From the NCBI RefSeq assembly GCF_025960985.1, contig NZ_JAOQMX010000017.1, positions 1-64,000 of the forward strand: 64,000 nt of DNA, given 5' to 3'. Numbering within the stretch: the stretch's first letter is position 1; each line of letters opens with the position of its first letter. The notes beneath the pieces were generated by a model. That model searched no databases. It was not told where the DNA came from and saw nothing but the letters and a program-made list of their open reading frames with translations. The position numbers and the translations under genes are program-made. The stretch is from Flavobacterium psychraerolatum. Its GTDB lineage: Bacteria > Bacteroidota > Bacteroidia > Flavobacteriales > Flavobacteriaceae. Positions 19,046 through 28,467 of the stretch are shown here, in pieces.

Positions 19046-20575
19046 TCAATTCGTTGCTGTCCAGTAGTCCATAATAAAGGCATCTTCGATTATTGGACCT
19101 ATTGTACTCACCAATTTCAAATGGGCTTTGTGAAACAGGTAGATTTCTCTAGCATTTTCATCTTTAAATGTAATGGTAAAAGAATGCGTAAAACCTTTAC
19201 TTGCCCCTTCAGTACTATCGTTTATTCCCCATTCTATATTTGTAATTTCGGGGATTTCATTTTTTAGATTTACAAATGCTTTTTCTGCTTCTTCAATTTG
19301 TTTAGCTCTAGCATCGGCTTTGTATTTTAGATTTACGATATGTCTTAAAAGTTTTCCATCCCTATTGATTTTAGGCGAAACCTTATAGGAAATTAGCTTT
19401 TGTAAATCAAAGCGGTTAGACCCTGCTATTAAGAAATTATCTTCACCAATTTTGTGAGAGCGCAGTCCGTAGTAGATAGAAAAACCAGTTTCTAAATAAC
19501 TCATCGGACTCAATATTCCGTTTTCATCTAGTTTACACAACTGAATACTAGCGTCGTCTCTAGTCCCCACGGCCAGAATCGCTTCCTTATTATTTACAGA
19601 TACAATTTCTATTCGTGTTTGCCCTTTTAACTTCGTATTTTCATCATCTTTTAAAACAAAATGCGGCACTAATGCCCCTTTGTTATTAATTTTAAAAACA
19701 CTAACACCATCGCCGTGGTACACAAAATCTTTCTTTTTTATAAAATTGGATTCCGTGTCATAATACTTATGATGTCTGTGACCTACAATTACATATTTAT
19801 GCTTTCCTAGCGTTACTCCTGTTACAGGATAAGCCCCCGTTAAGTAGCGATCCGTGTCATTATCATCTATATTATTGATATTTTTAAAAGTTCCATTTTC
19901 GAAAACTCTAAAACTACTGACTCCGTTATCTTGAAAACCGCCTGTGTATAGAAATGTTTTACCTTGTATCTTGTGCGTAAACATGCCTATAATTCCATCC
20001 GTATGTATTTTATTGTCATCTTTCATCGATTGCACATGCGTAAGTTTTCCGTTATCTTCAATTTTAAAAGAACTCAAACCGGGGTTTTCCTCTAAACCTC
20101 CAACAAAGAGATACGAAAACTTTTTCATGTGTATAACCTGCAGCGTAATTGCGGTTCCAAGATGAACTTCAGCAGTATCTTCGACCAAAGAAACTCGTTC
20201 AAGAGATCCAGACTTTGCAATCTTAAAAGTCTCGATGACATTTCCGTATTTATTCGCTACAAACAAAAAGTGGGTTCCATTAATAATATCGGCCACCATT
20301 CCTCTTGCTGGTCCTTTTTGCATATGAAGTTCATGGCTGCTGATTGCCTTTAGTTTTCCTTCGGAATCTAAGCTGTAAACATCAATACTTCCCGCTCCTC
20401 CAGCATATACATAATGCGAACCGTCTATTTCGTAACTTGTAACAGAAACAGTGTTCTTGGCAGAAATATTTTAGAAATCTTTTCGATAAAGCATTAAGTT
20501 CTCCGTAACTTGCGAGAAACAAATTTGGGTTAATAACAATAGACCTATTTGAAGGTAACTCTTTATATTATTCAT
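19046..20575 (-). pseudogene. Exported beta-propeller protein fused to a Dabb domain, with premature stop
   Basis: The start at 20575 gives a signal peptide (SYLQIGLLLLTQICFS). TAA at 20471-20473 stops it after 34 codons. The same frame continues NISAKNTVSV and VYAGGAGSIDVYSLD through a series of repeated blades (KYGNVIETFKIAKSGSLERV, FLYTGGFQDNGVSSFRV) like YncE/lactonase-type seven-bladed propellers. The last 95 residues (KADARAKQIEEAEKAF, FTHSFTITFKDENAREIYLF) form a stress-responsive A/B barrel (Dabb). A 425-codon open frame from 20323 could still be expressed, but without export. It lies 26 bases after glcG-like and is probably cotranscribed. The enzymatic role is unknown. Confidence 0.75.
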
Positions 20576-20601
20576 AATTATATCTTTTTAAATTCAAAAA
20601 A

Positions 20602-21090
20602 TTACTCCACAACTGCCGCTGCTCCTACCATTGCAATAGCTCTGTCTTGATCTATAGTTCCTCCGCTTACGCCAATAGCTCCAATTATCTTGCCTACTTT
20701 ATTTTTGATAGGAACCCCACCAGGAAACGTCATCAAGCCACCATTAGAATGTTCGATATTATAAATAATTCCCCCAGGTTGCGTTAACTCTCCTAATTTT
20801 CCGGTATCCATGTTGAAATACCGTGCGGTTTTGGCTTTTTTTATGGCTACATCAATACTTCCCAAAAAAGAGTCGTCCATTCGTATAAAAGCTTTCAAGT
20901 TTGCACCCGCGTCTACCACAGCGATATTAACGAGTACATTTTGAACTTCTGCATTTTTCTTTGCTGCCAAAAGGACTTTTAAAGCTTCTCCTTCTGTAAT
21001 ATCATTGGTAATTTGTGCTTGCGTAATACTCGGCATCACTGTTAGCACGAGTGCAATTACACCCGTTTTCACTTGCTTAAATAATTTCAT
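20602..21090 (-). CDS. GlcG/HbpS family exported protein
   Basis: The 162-residue product has a signal peptide (MKLFKQVKTGVIALVLTV, cleavage near TQAQ) and the GlcG/HbpS (DUF336) fold. Diagnostic words are LLAAKKNAE, VVDAGANLKAFIRMDDS, AIKKAKTARYF, FPGGVPI and GAIGVSGG. HbpS binds haem in Streptomyces; GlcG has no settled function. Export is predicted. It precedes the beta-propeller/Dabb gene and follows a Crp/Fnr gene on the same strand, which may control it. Confidence 0.85.
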   Translation of the reverse strand: MKLFKQVKTGVIALVLTVMPSITQAQITNDITEGEALKVLLAAKKNAEVQNVLVNIAVVDAGANLKAFIRMDDSFLGSIDVAIKKAKTARYFNMDTGKLGELTQPGGIIYNIEHSNGGLMTFPGGVPIKNKVGKIIGAIGVSGGTIDQDRAIAMVGAAAVVE

Positions 21091-21173
21091 AAATGCTGTT
21101 TATAGTTTAGTAATACAAAATTCATAAACAGCAAGGACAAAATTGTTGAACAAGTTCAACAAACAGAAAATAG

Positions 21174-21746
21174 TTACTGATCCTTTTTGATTTTACTTAA
21201 AAATTCATGGGTTATTCCCAAGTAGCTAGCGACTTGTTTGTCCGTAATCTTAGAAACGATAGTAGGATAGGCATCTACAAAATCAAAGTAGCGTTCTTTG
21301 GCGGTTTTACAATGATTGCTAATCAGGCGACGCTGCCAAGCAACTATAGCTTTTTGCGACATTACTCTAAATAATTTCTCCACAACAGGAAGTGAGTCAT
21401 AAAGCGTAAGTTTATCTTCTCTGCTAATGAGAAGTAGCTCGCTGTCCTCCAAAGCTTGAATATTTAAATCCGATGGTGACTGATTCATAAAACTATCAAT
21501 GTCCATAAGCCACCAGTCTTTGGTTGCGAAATATAAGGTGTTTTCGTTTCCTTTTTTATCAATGGTAAAGATTCTAAAACATCCCTTTAGAACAAAACCT
21601 TCGAACTTACAAATACTACCTTGTGTAAGCAAAAACTCTTTTTTTGGAATGGCCTGAGGCTTGAAGTACGAGCATATAGTTTCTAGCTCCGAATCACAAA
21701 GCTCAATGTTTTTTTGGATGTTCTTCTTTAATAAATCGTTTGTCAT
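21174..21746 (-). CDS. Crp/Fnr family transcriptional regulator
   Basis: The 190-residue product has an N-terminal cyclic-nucleotide-binding beta-roll (PKKEFLLTQGSICKFEGFVLKG, FRIFTIDKKGNENTLYFATKDWW) and a short helix-turn-helix end (ITDKQVASYLGITHEFLSKIKK). This form is common in Bacteroidota, where the cNMP-binding residues are usually lost and the effector is unknown. The arginine-containing phosphate cassette of true CRP is not seen. It sits 84 bases upstream of the glcG-like gene, same strand. Confidence 0.85.
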   Translation of the reverse strand: MTNDLLKKNIQKNIELCDSELETICSYFKPQAIPKKEFLLTQGSICKFEGFVLKGCFRIFTIDKKGNENTLYFATKDWWLMDIDSFMNQSPSDLNIQALEDSELLLISREDKLTLYDSLPVVEKLFRVMSQKAIVAWQRRLISNHCKTAKERYFDFVDAYPTIVSKITDKQVASYLGITHEFLSKIKKDQ

Positions 21747-21881
21747 TAATGGTCTTGTACTTAGTTATAGCCTGCAAACTTTAGAATTCTTTGCAAGTTT
21801 AAGCACCCAATTTAGTAAATAATCCCCAAAAATAAAACTTAGCCAATACTTGTCACTAAGTTTAGGTCGCTTAAAATCAGC

Positions 21882-22850
21882 AAACGTTTTACAAACTACA
21901 TCTACAAAGTCTTTGCGCGGAATAAACAATCACGGCAAAGGGCATCTTTTCTTTTAACCATATAAGACATATAAGCTTTTCTTTGCTTGTAATTGTAAAC
22001 TAGTAAAAATGGAAGTTCATATAATTTTTGTCGCTTTAAAGCAACAAACGTGACGCAACCAAAATCGACAAAGTTTGTCATTCTGGAAGAATCTCAAGAC
22101 AAACTACTTCCGTTCTAGATTTAATAAACGTTTTGTTTATAGCCAACAGATAAAAGCAAACTACATCTACAAAGTCATTGCGAAGAATGAAGCAATCACG
22201 TAAACTGCATCTTTTTTTTAACCATATAAGACATATAAGCTTTTCTTTGCTTGTAATTGTAAACTAGTAAAAATGGAAGTTCATATAAGTTTTGTCGCTT
22301 TTAAGCAACAAACGTAACGCAAGCAAAATCGACGAAGTTTGTCATTCTGGAAGAATCTCTAAACAAACTACTTCCGTTCTAGGTTTAATAAACGTTTGGT
22401 TTATAGGAACCGCATTGCAAATGCTATTATTTTGTTTATGATGAAAACAGGTACTCGTAGCAAACGAGCAGAAGACTGGGTAATAAACGTTTGGTTTATA
22501 GTAAACAGATTAAAGCAAACCACATCTACAAAGTCATTGCGACGAAGAGCCTGTCCCGTTTTTCGGGAAAGCAATCACGCAAACTGCATCTTTTTTTAAC
22601 AATATAAGACATGTAAGCTTTCCTTTGCTTAACATTGTAAGCTAGTAAAAAAGGAAGTTCATATAAGTTTAGTCGCTTACAAGCAACAAATGCAACGCAA
22701 GCAAAATCGACGAAGTTTGTCATTCTGAAAGAATCTCTACATAAACTACTTCCGTTCTAGGTGTAATAAACGTTGGTGTTACAGGAACCGCATTGCAAAT
22801 GCTACGATTTTCTATTTTAAGAAAATAGGTACTCGTTACAGACGAGCACC
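21882..22850. repeat. Array of three long direct repeats
   Basis: Units begin near 21885, 22150 and 22510. They share ACTACATCTACAAAGTC, GCAATCACG..AACTGCATC plus a T-run, AACCATATAAGACATATAAG, CTTTTCTTTGCTT, GGAAGTTCATATAAG, TTGTCGCTT..AAGCAACAAA, GCAAAATCGAC and ACTACTTCCGTTCTAG. Units 2 and 3 end in a further shared part (GGAACCGCATTGCAAATGCTA, AGGTACTCGT, ACGAGCA) near 22406-22470 and 22783-22850. A diverged fourth copy lies at 18735. Short open frames inside are not conserved between units, so it is non-coding. The whole gap 21747-22916 has no gene. Confidence 0.75.
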
Positions 22851-22916
22851 AGTTTGGAGCCGCACTCCGTTCCATTTGGGGCAGAGCCGTCTATTCGATT
22901 ACAGGATGATGTTATT

Positions 22917-23678
22917 CTATGAAATTGGTCTAAAAGTAACACTTCCAAACCCATCTTCTTCAGCTTCAATAAATGTCAAGTTTAAATTTATAATATTTTC
23001 ATACTTTAAAATTATTACGTGACCATTGACGTCTTTATATCTTCTCTTATCTATTTGTTTTCTTTGAACATCTTTAATTATTAAAAAATCAAGATGCCCC
23101 TCTGTTGCTAATTGATAATCCACCAACATTCCATTATAAATAAAAACTTTTTCGCCTACTGTAACTAAGGCATCAACATAAGTTATGTCTACATCTTCTA
23201 CAGTGTTATTATTAAGCGAAATTTGGGAACGTTCAAAATTTATAAATTTTGCAGATAATACATAATGCCAAATATTTTTATATCTGAAAAATTCAATTGT
23301 AGAATCTAAAGATTTTCGGATAAAGTAGTTTTTTAATTGATACCCAATCAAAAAGGATACAGAATTAACTATAAATTGAAATAATAAAATTTCATTTTGA
23401 AATTCACCTACTTTATCTACAGACTGAACGAAAAGTTTATCATTTGAAGAAATTAAACCTATAAGTGTTGTTAAATTGTATCTATAACCAATAAGAAGAA
23501 TTACTGGTAAAGCAATTAAATATAAAATTATGCTTGGAATAAAAGTATTTACAAATAATTGAAAGAAATCTTTTATTGTGTATTGGTTTGAGAATTCTTC
23601 TGAAAAGTAACCTTTTCTAAAGGAAATTCCAGGAAGTAGTAAAATAATTATTATTAAAGCTCCTAAAGCAATTTCCAT
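22917..23678 (-). CDS. Membrane protein of unknown function
   Basis: The 253-residue product has hydrophobic segments at about residues 3-22, 45-68 and 99-118, then a soluble C-terminal half of about 130 residues. I do not recognise the family with confidence; the N-terminal LLLPGISF and the overall plan faintly resemble DUF6338 membrane proteins. Its ATG follows the TAG of the upstream small gene with no gap, so the two are translationally coupled. The pair stands alone between the repeat array and the IclR gene. Confidence 0.6.
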   Translation of the reverse strand: MEIALGALIIIILLLPGISFRKGYFSEEFSNQYTIKDFFQLFVNTFIPSIILYLIALPVILLIGYRYNLTTLIGLISSNDKLFVQSVDKVGEFQNEILLFQFIVNSVSFLIGYQLKNYFIRKSLDSTIEFFRYKNIWHYVLSAKFINFERSQISLNNNTVEDVDITYVDALVTVGEKVFIYNGMLVDYQLATEGHLDFLIIKDVQRKQIDKRRYKDVNGHVIILKYENIINLNLTFIEAEEDGFGSVTFRPIS

Positions 23679-23885
23679 CTATTCTGCTTTAGCTAATTCA
23701 ATATGCTTTAATGTGTCCTCAGATAATTTTATTGTCTGTTTCTCTCCTTTTACGGATGCTCGTACAGCAGTTGCAACTGCTTTTGAGTCAACACTATTTA
23801 TTAGTATTTTACCAAAAGGACTACCAACAGATACAGAAGAACCTGAAAATTTTCTAACAAATATGTTTTTTGAAGTTTTTGCCAT
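23679..23885 (-). CDS. Small protein coupled to the membrane protein gene
   Basis: From MAKTSKNIFVRKF at 23885 this encodes 68 residues. The longer start at 23945 (MNVIWNK) is possible, and the frame is open further to 24014. The mid part (GSPFGKILINSVDSKAVATAVRAS) and the C-terminus (IKLSEDTLKHIELAKAE) look like a small soluble protein; no family is recognised. Its stop codon abuts the ATG of the membrane protein at 23678, which argues that both are expressed together and may form a pair. Confidence 0.5.
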   Translation of the reverse strand: MAKTSKNIFVRKFSGSSVSVGSPFGKILINSVDSKAVATAVRASVKGEKQTIKLSEDTLKHIELAKAE

Positions 23886-24081
23886 TTTAAGTAAAGGTTT
23901 TATTGTATCAAATATACAACAAATTTTATTCCAAATTACATTCATTTTTCTGTTGACTTCTTTTTTCAACGTACAGTTTTGGTACAATATCCTGTAACTT
24001 GTATATAAACGCATGTTTATGTGTTCTTCTTAGTTTCAATTATCATCGAAGTCTTTTCATTCAAACAAAAACTCCAAAACC

Positions 24082-24852
24082 CTACCCCCCAATCAATTTA
24101 TTAATCTCACCCTGCGCTTCTTTAAGCGCTTCGATAATTTTTTCTCTTGAAATTTCGTTATCAATGCTTGAAGAAAAGACAGAAACTGCCAAAACGGCAT
24201 TCAAATCCGAATCATTTAACCCTATTGGAACGGCAAAATCGGTGATACCACTGGTGATGTTACTTTCGGCAGAACGGTAGCCGTCTTTTTGAACTTGTAG
24301 AATCGATTCCTTGAATTCTTCCTGTTTTTTCTTGGTCCATTTACTATAATGTTCATCACGACTTAAAAAATCGTTTCGCTTGTCCTCTAAATAAATCGAC
24401 AAAAATACCCTGCCCGAAGTAGTCAACGTTAGTGGAAAATGGGTTCCTTCTTCTATCGAAAGTGAAACCGCATTTGGACTTCGCATTTGGGCTATAATCA
24501 ACAATTGGTCATTATTGATGATACTTAAATGACAAGACTGCCTGATTTTTTCGGATAAATTTTGCATCGGATAATGCGACACTCGTTTCAACTCATCAAA
24601 AGGCGTGTGTCGGTGCGAAAGGCTATACATTTTTAAAGACAAACGATACTTTCCCGCATTCGAACCTCTTATTAAGTACCCTCTTTCTTCCAAGCAAACT
24701 AACATTCGGTAAATTTCGCTTGGCGTTTTGCTAATTCCTTGGGCAATTTCTGCTTGCGACAACGGAATCCCTTCAGAAGATAAATATTCGAGTATATCTA
24801 AGCCTTTATCGAGTGCGGGAGCATTATATTTTGTATTGTTTTCTTCAGCCAT
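24082..24852 (-). CDS. IclR family transcriptional regulator
   Basis: From MAEENN (24852) it has 256 residues; the frame is open to 24939, but the two earlier ATGs lie inside or beside the operator. The winged HTH (KGLDILEYLSS, LSQAEIAQGISKTPSEIYRML, LEERGYLIRG) is followed by the IclR effector domain (FPLTLTTSGRVFLSIY, TSGITDFAVPIG, AVLAVSVFSS). IclR proteins bind small acids, often pathway intermediates, and repress or activate adjacent catabolic operons. It is divergent from the transporter/CoA-transferase operon, and a 31-bp operator lies between. The same operator occurs at two other promoters in the window, so this regulator probably controls all three. Confidence 0.92.
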   Translation of the reverse strand: MAEENNTKYNAPALDKGLDILEYLSSEGIPLSQAEIAQGISKTPSEIYRMLVCLEERGYLIRGSNAGKYRLSLKMYSLSHRHTPFDELKRVSHYPMQNLSEKIRQSCHLSIINNDQLLIIAQMRSPNAVSLSIEEGTHFPLTLTTSGRVFLSIYLEDKRNDFLSRDEHYSKWTKKKQEEFKESILQVQKDGYRSAESNITSGITDFAVPIGLNDSDLNAVLAVSVFSSSIDNEISREKIIEALKEAQGEINKLIGG

Positions 24853-24896
24853 CTTTTGTGTTTTACGAGACAAATTTAATAAATTTAATCCGCTTC

Positions 24897-24934
24897 TTGT
24901 TTGTTTCATATATAAAATATACATTTGTATATGA
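24897..24934 (+). promoter_or_regulatory. Promoter of the transporter/CoA-transferase operon with embedded IclR operator
   Basis: Bacteroidota-type promoter: TTG (24897-24899), 19 bases, TACATTTG (24919-24926). The operator arms are TTCATATATA (24904-24913) and TGTATATGAA (24925-24934), spaced by 11 bases, so they surround the -7 box. Binding should block this promoter. The position 52 bases before the IclR start also suggests autoregulation. Confidence 0.75.
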
Positions 24935-24965
24935 ATCACAATAACTAACCAACCAAACGCAAATT

Positions 24966-26018
24966 ATGGCAAATCCTTTATTAGGTACTTTTATCCACGG
25001 AGTTGGAGGTGTATCTGCTTCAACCTGTTATGTTCCCTATCAAAAAGTAAAAAAATGGTCTTGGGATACCTACTGGTTGTTTCAAGCCAGTTTCGCTTGG
25101 TTCATCTTTCCTTTCGTCATCGGATTTCTTACGGTTCCTGATTTATTAGGTGTTTTTGAAAACTCGGATACTACTATTTTAATTAACGCTACCTTATTAG
25201 GAGCTGTTTATGGATTTGGCGGAATGTGTTTTGGTTTTGCCATTAAACACATTGGGTATTCGTTGACGTACACTATCTCTATTGGGATTTCTGCCATTCT
25301 AGGAACCATTGTTCCCTTAATTATGCACGGTGAGTTTGTAGAAAAATACAACGCTGCTGGTGGAAGTACCATATTTATAGGAATGTTTTTGGCCTTAATA
25401 GGTATCGCACTTTGCGGTGTTGCTGGCTATAGAAAAGAAGCGGACTTGAAACGAAATGCGGTTGAAGGTGCTACTCTTCCTTCTTTCGATATGAAAAAAG
25501 GGTTGACCTTAACTATTATAGCTGGTGTTTTGTCGGCTGTTTTCGGAATCTCATTAGAAGTGGGTGCTCCCGTAGCCGAGTTGGCGGGGAAATACGGTGC
25601 TGGAAATTACGAAGGAAACGCAAACTTGATTCTTTCCACTTTTGGTGCTTTTGTAACCAATTTGATTTGGTTTCTAATCGCTGGGATCAAAAACAAAACT
25701 TTAAAAGAATTTGTAGATGTAAAAAGCATCGGTGCAAAAAATTACGGTATCAATGCCGGAATGTCCATTTTGAGTGGTGCACTTTGGTACGGTCAATTTT
25801 TCTTTTATGGTATTGCACACGTACAAATGGGTGCTTACAAATTTGCGAGTTGGGTTATTCATATGTCCATGCTTATCTTCTTTAGCTATATCATCGGAAT
25901 TGTTATGAAAGAATGGGTAGCAGTAAGCAAACGAACATATACCACATTACTATATGCTTTAATAATCTTAGTGGTTTCCTTTTTTGTAATGACTTACGGA
26001 AGCATGCAAGGAGAATAA
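24966..26018 (+). CDS. RhaT-family sugar/H+ symporter
   Basis: The 350-residue polytopic membrane protein has about ten segments. It starts GTFIHGVGGVSASTCYVPYQKVKKWSWDTYWL, which is close to the N-terminal pattern of RhaT (pore segments plus the YVPxxKVKxWxWE-like element), and it has the central FGGMCFGFAIKHIGYSLTYT. It is the first gene of the IclR-linked operon, 40 bases before the first solute-binding-like gene. It probably brings in the substrate of the following enzymes; specificity beyond RhaT-like sugars or sugar acids is not readable. Confidence 0.9.
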   Translation: MANPLLGTFIHGVGGVSASTCYVPYQKVKKWSWDTYWLFQASFAWFIFPFVIGFLTVPDLLGVFENSDTTILINATLLGAVYGFGGMCFGFAIKHIGYSLTYTISIGISAILGTIVPLIMHGEFVEKYNAAGGSTIFIGMFLALIGIALCGVAGYRKEADLKRNAVEGATLPSFDMKKGLTLTIIAGVLSAVFGISLEVGAPVAELAGKYGAGNYEGNANLILSTFGAFVTNLIWFLIAGIKNKTLKEFVDVKSIGAKNYGINAGMSILSGALWYGQFFFYGIAHVQMGAYKFASWVIHMSMLIFFSYIIGIVMKEWVAVSKRTYTTLLYALIILVVSFFVMTYGSMQGE

Positions 26019-26058
26019 CAAGATAAAAAACAAACTAATAATATAATAAACCAATACA

Positions 26059-27210
26059 ATGGAATCACAACCAATCAAATTAAAAGGAATTACTTGGAAT
26101 CACAGTAGAGGTTTTACCTCAATGGTCGCTACGGCACAACGTTTCTCAGAACTGAATCCGAATGTAGAAATTACATGGGAGAAAAGATCTTTGCAAGCTT
26201 TCGCCGATGAGCCTATCGACGAATTAGCAAAACGCTATGACTTATTGGTAATTGACCACCCTTGGGCAGGTTTTGCGGGTAAAACAAAGGTGATCTTACC
26301 GCTAGACGAGTATTTGCCAAAAGCGTTTATAGCTGATTTGGCCGAAAATACGGTGGGGCATTCTCATGTGAGTTACAGTTCAAACGGTCACCAATATGCC
26401 TTAGCGATTGATGCCGCTACTCCAGTGGCCTCTAGCCGTCCGGATATTTTGGAAGCTAAAGGTCTAAAATTACCGACCAATTATGACGAACTTTTGGCTT
26501 TGGCAAAAAAAGGATTGGTGGTAATGCCAGGTATTCCGCAAGATACATTGATGAATTTCTATATGATGTGTTGCAACTTGGGCGAAGAAGTTTGTGTGTC
26601 TAAGGAACATGTTGTAAGCCAAGAAATTGGTATAAAAGCTTTGCAAATGTTACGTGCCTTAGCTGTAGAAATGGATCCAGCTATGTACGATTGGAATCCA
26701 ATTAAAGTCTACGAAGCCATGACTTTGACAGACAACTATGCGTATTGTCCTTGGGCTTACGGATATACGAATTATAGCCGTAACGGATATGCACGTAAAT
26801 TGTTGCATTTTCATGACATGATCGAAATCAATGGCGTCGGTGCTATTTCGACTTTGGGAGGAACTGGATTGGCGGTTTCTGCACAATCAAAAGAAATTGA
26901 AACGGCAATGAAATACCTAGAATATGTTGGTTCAGAAGCAATTCAAAAAACGGTTTTCTTTGACGGTGGTGGACAACCAGGTCACAGAAAAGCATGGACA
27001 GATGAATATACAAACAGCATCACAGCCGATTATTTCAAGAACACATTACCTGGATTAGACAGAGCATTTTTACGTCCTAGATACAATGGACACATGTACT
27101 TTCAAGACAGAGCGGGTGCTCCAATCAGAAATTATTTGATGAACGGAGGCGATGAATTGGCTTTATTGCAACAATTGAATGCGTTGTATTTAAAATCATT
27201 AGAGATTTAG
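26059..27210 (+). CDS. Solute-binding-protein fold protein without signal peptide (1)
   Basis: The 383-residue product resembles family 1 extracellular solute-binding proteins (MalE/UgpB type): ATAQRFSELNPNVEITWEKRS at the N-terminus, LLVIDHPWAGF, LPTNYDELLALAKKG, and a C-terminal AMKYLEYVGSEAIQKTVFFDGGGQPGHR. Unlike those, it starts directly with MESQPIKLKGITW, with no hydrophobic signal or lipobox, and an upstream extension is closed by stops. No ABC permease or ATPase gene is nearby. It is inside an operon of cytoplasmic CoA enzymes, so a cytoplasmic role (ligand carrier, sensor or neo-enzyme) is inferred. It has diverged from the second copy at 29609. Confidence 0.8.
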   Translation: MESQPIKLKGITWNHSRGFTSMVATAQRFSELNPNVEITWEKRSLQAFADEPIDELAKRYDLLVIDHPWAGFAGKTKVILPLDEYLPKAFIADLAENTVGHSHVSYSSNGHQYALAIDAATPVASSRPDILEAKGLKLPTNYDELLALAKKGLVVMPGIPQDTLMNFYMMCCNLGEEVCVSKEHVVSQEIGIKALQMLRALAVEMDPAMYDWNPIKVYEAMTLTDNYAYCPWAYGYTNYSRNGYARKLLHFHDMIEINGVGAISTLGGTGLAVSAQSKEIETAMKYLEYVGSEAIQKTVFFDGGGQPGHRKAWTDEYTNSITADYFKNTLPGLDRAFLRPRYNGHMYFQDRAGAPIRNYLMNGGDELALLQQLNALYLKSLEI

Positions 27211-27307
27211 AAAAAGTTTAAAAAAGTTTAAAAGTTTAAAAATTGTTTAAAGACTAATCGTTAGTACTTTAAACTTTAAACAAAAAAAACCTTAAACAAT
27301 AAAGCAT

Positions 27308-28450
27308 ATGAAACCACTAGAAGGAATTGTAGTACTCGAATTTGCACAATTTATGGCAGGCCCGTCTGCTGGATTGCGATTGGCAGATTTAGGGGCAAGA
27401 GTAATAAAAATAGAACGTCCGGTTCACGGAGAAGCTGGGAGACAAATTGCATTGAAAAATTTATTTTTGGATGGTAGCAGTTTGGTTTTTCACACCGTCA
27501 ACCGTAATAAAGAATCTTATGCAGCCGATTTGAAAAATCCTGAGGATTTGGAGTGCGTTCGACAATTAATCGCAAGAGCCGACGTGATGACTCATAACTT
27601 CCGCCCGGGAGTGATGGAGAAAATCGGTTTGGATTATGAAAAAGTAAAAGCCATCAACCCAAAAATGATTTATGCTACCGTAACGGGTTATGGTACCGAA
27701 GGTGCTTGGATAAAAAAACCAGGACAAGATTTATTAGTACAATCCATGTCGGGTTTTGTGAACTTAACAGGGAACAAAAACGACGATCCTGTTCCTGTGG
27801 GAGCGGCGGTTTCGGATATTATTACAGGTTCACATTTAGCGCAAGGTATTTTGGCTTCGATTTATAAAAGAACCAAAACCAACCAAGGTGCTTGGGTCGA
27901 AGTAAGTTTACTAGAATCAACACTTGATTTACAGTTCGAAGTCTTGACAACCTACCTTAATGATGGTAATCAAAAACCAATAAGAGCTGAAAAAGGGAAT
28001 GCAAACCCGTATTTAGGCGCTCCTTATGGTGTCTATAAAACCAAAGACAACTACCTTTCTTTGGCTATGGGAAATATTTTGAATATCGGAAAAGTATTAG
28101 GCTGTGCCCCTATCGCATCGTACACCGATTCGGATTCATGGTTTACAAAAAAAGATGAAATCATGACTATTTTGAGTGATTTCTTTATCGAAAAAAGCAC
28201 ACAAGAATGGTTGGATATTTTAGATCCTGCTGGAATTTGGGCTTCTGCGGTTTTCAATTATGATGATTTATTGAACCACGAAGGGTATAAAGTTTTACAA
28301 ATGGATCAAAAATTGAAATTACTTTCTGGTGAAGAAGTGCATACGTTGCGTTGTCCTATTCGAATGGATGACGAAAGGATTTTTGCTCCAAAACCTGCTC
28401 CCAGAGTCGGTCAACACACTGCTGACATTAGAAAAGAATTTAATTTATAA
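27308..28450 (+). CDS. Family III (CaiB/BaiF) CoA-transferase, subunit or paralogue 1
   Basis: The 380-residue product has the family III start ([35 protein letters not shown]), [32 protein letters not shown], and the catalytic Asp, here D141 in [12 protein letters not shown]. These enzymes move CoA between carboxylic acids through an aspartyl anhydride. The acceptor acid is unknown. The paralogue 17 bases downstream (379 residues) is clearly related along its length and has the same D141, so the two might form a heteromer, as in SmtAB or BbsEF, or handle two acids. Confidence 0.9.
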   Translation: MKPLEGIVVLEFAQFMAGPSAGLRLADLGARVIKIERPVHGEAGRQIALKNLFLDGSSLVFHTVNRNKESYAADLKNPEDLECVRQLIARADVMTHNFRPGVMEKIGLDYEKVKAINPKMIYATVTGYGTEGAWIKKPGQDLLVQSMSGFVNLTGNKNDDPVPVGAAVSDIITGSHLAQGILASIYKRTKTNQGAWVEVSLLESTLDLQFEVLTTYLNDGNQKPIRAEKGNANPYLGAPYGVYKTKDNYLSLAMGNILNIGKVLGCAPIASYTDSDSWFTKKDEIMTILSDFFIEKSTQEWLDILDPAGIWASAVFNYDDLLNHEGYKVLQMDQKLKLLSGEEVHTLRCPIRMDDERIFAPKPAPRVGQHTADIRKEFNL

Positions 28451-28467
28451 CTGTAATACGAAGAATA

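Noticed and set aside
22396..22723. Short open frames of 65-67 codons inside the repeat array
   Set aside because: They are not conserved between repeat units and overlap on opposite strands.
21882..22850. CRISPR array
   Set aside because: Units are hundreds of bases long, imperfect, and without short regular spacers or cas genes.
24966..26018. Naming the RhaT-type genes rhaT and assigning rhamnose uptake
   Set aside because: No rhamnose isomerase, kinase or aldolase genes are present; the family assignment does not fix the sugar.
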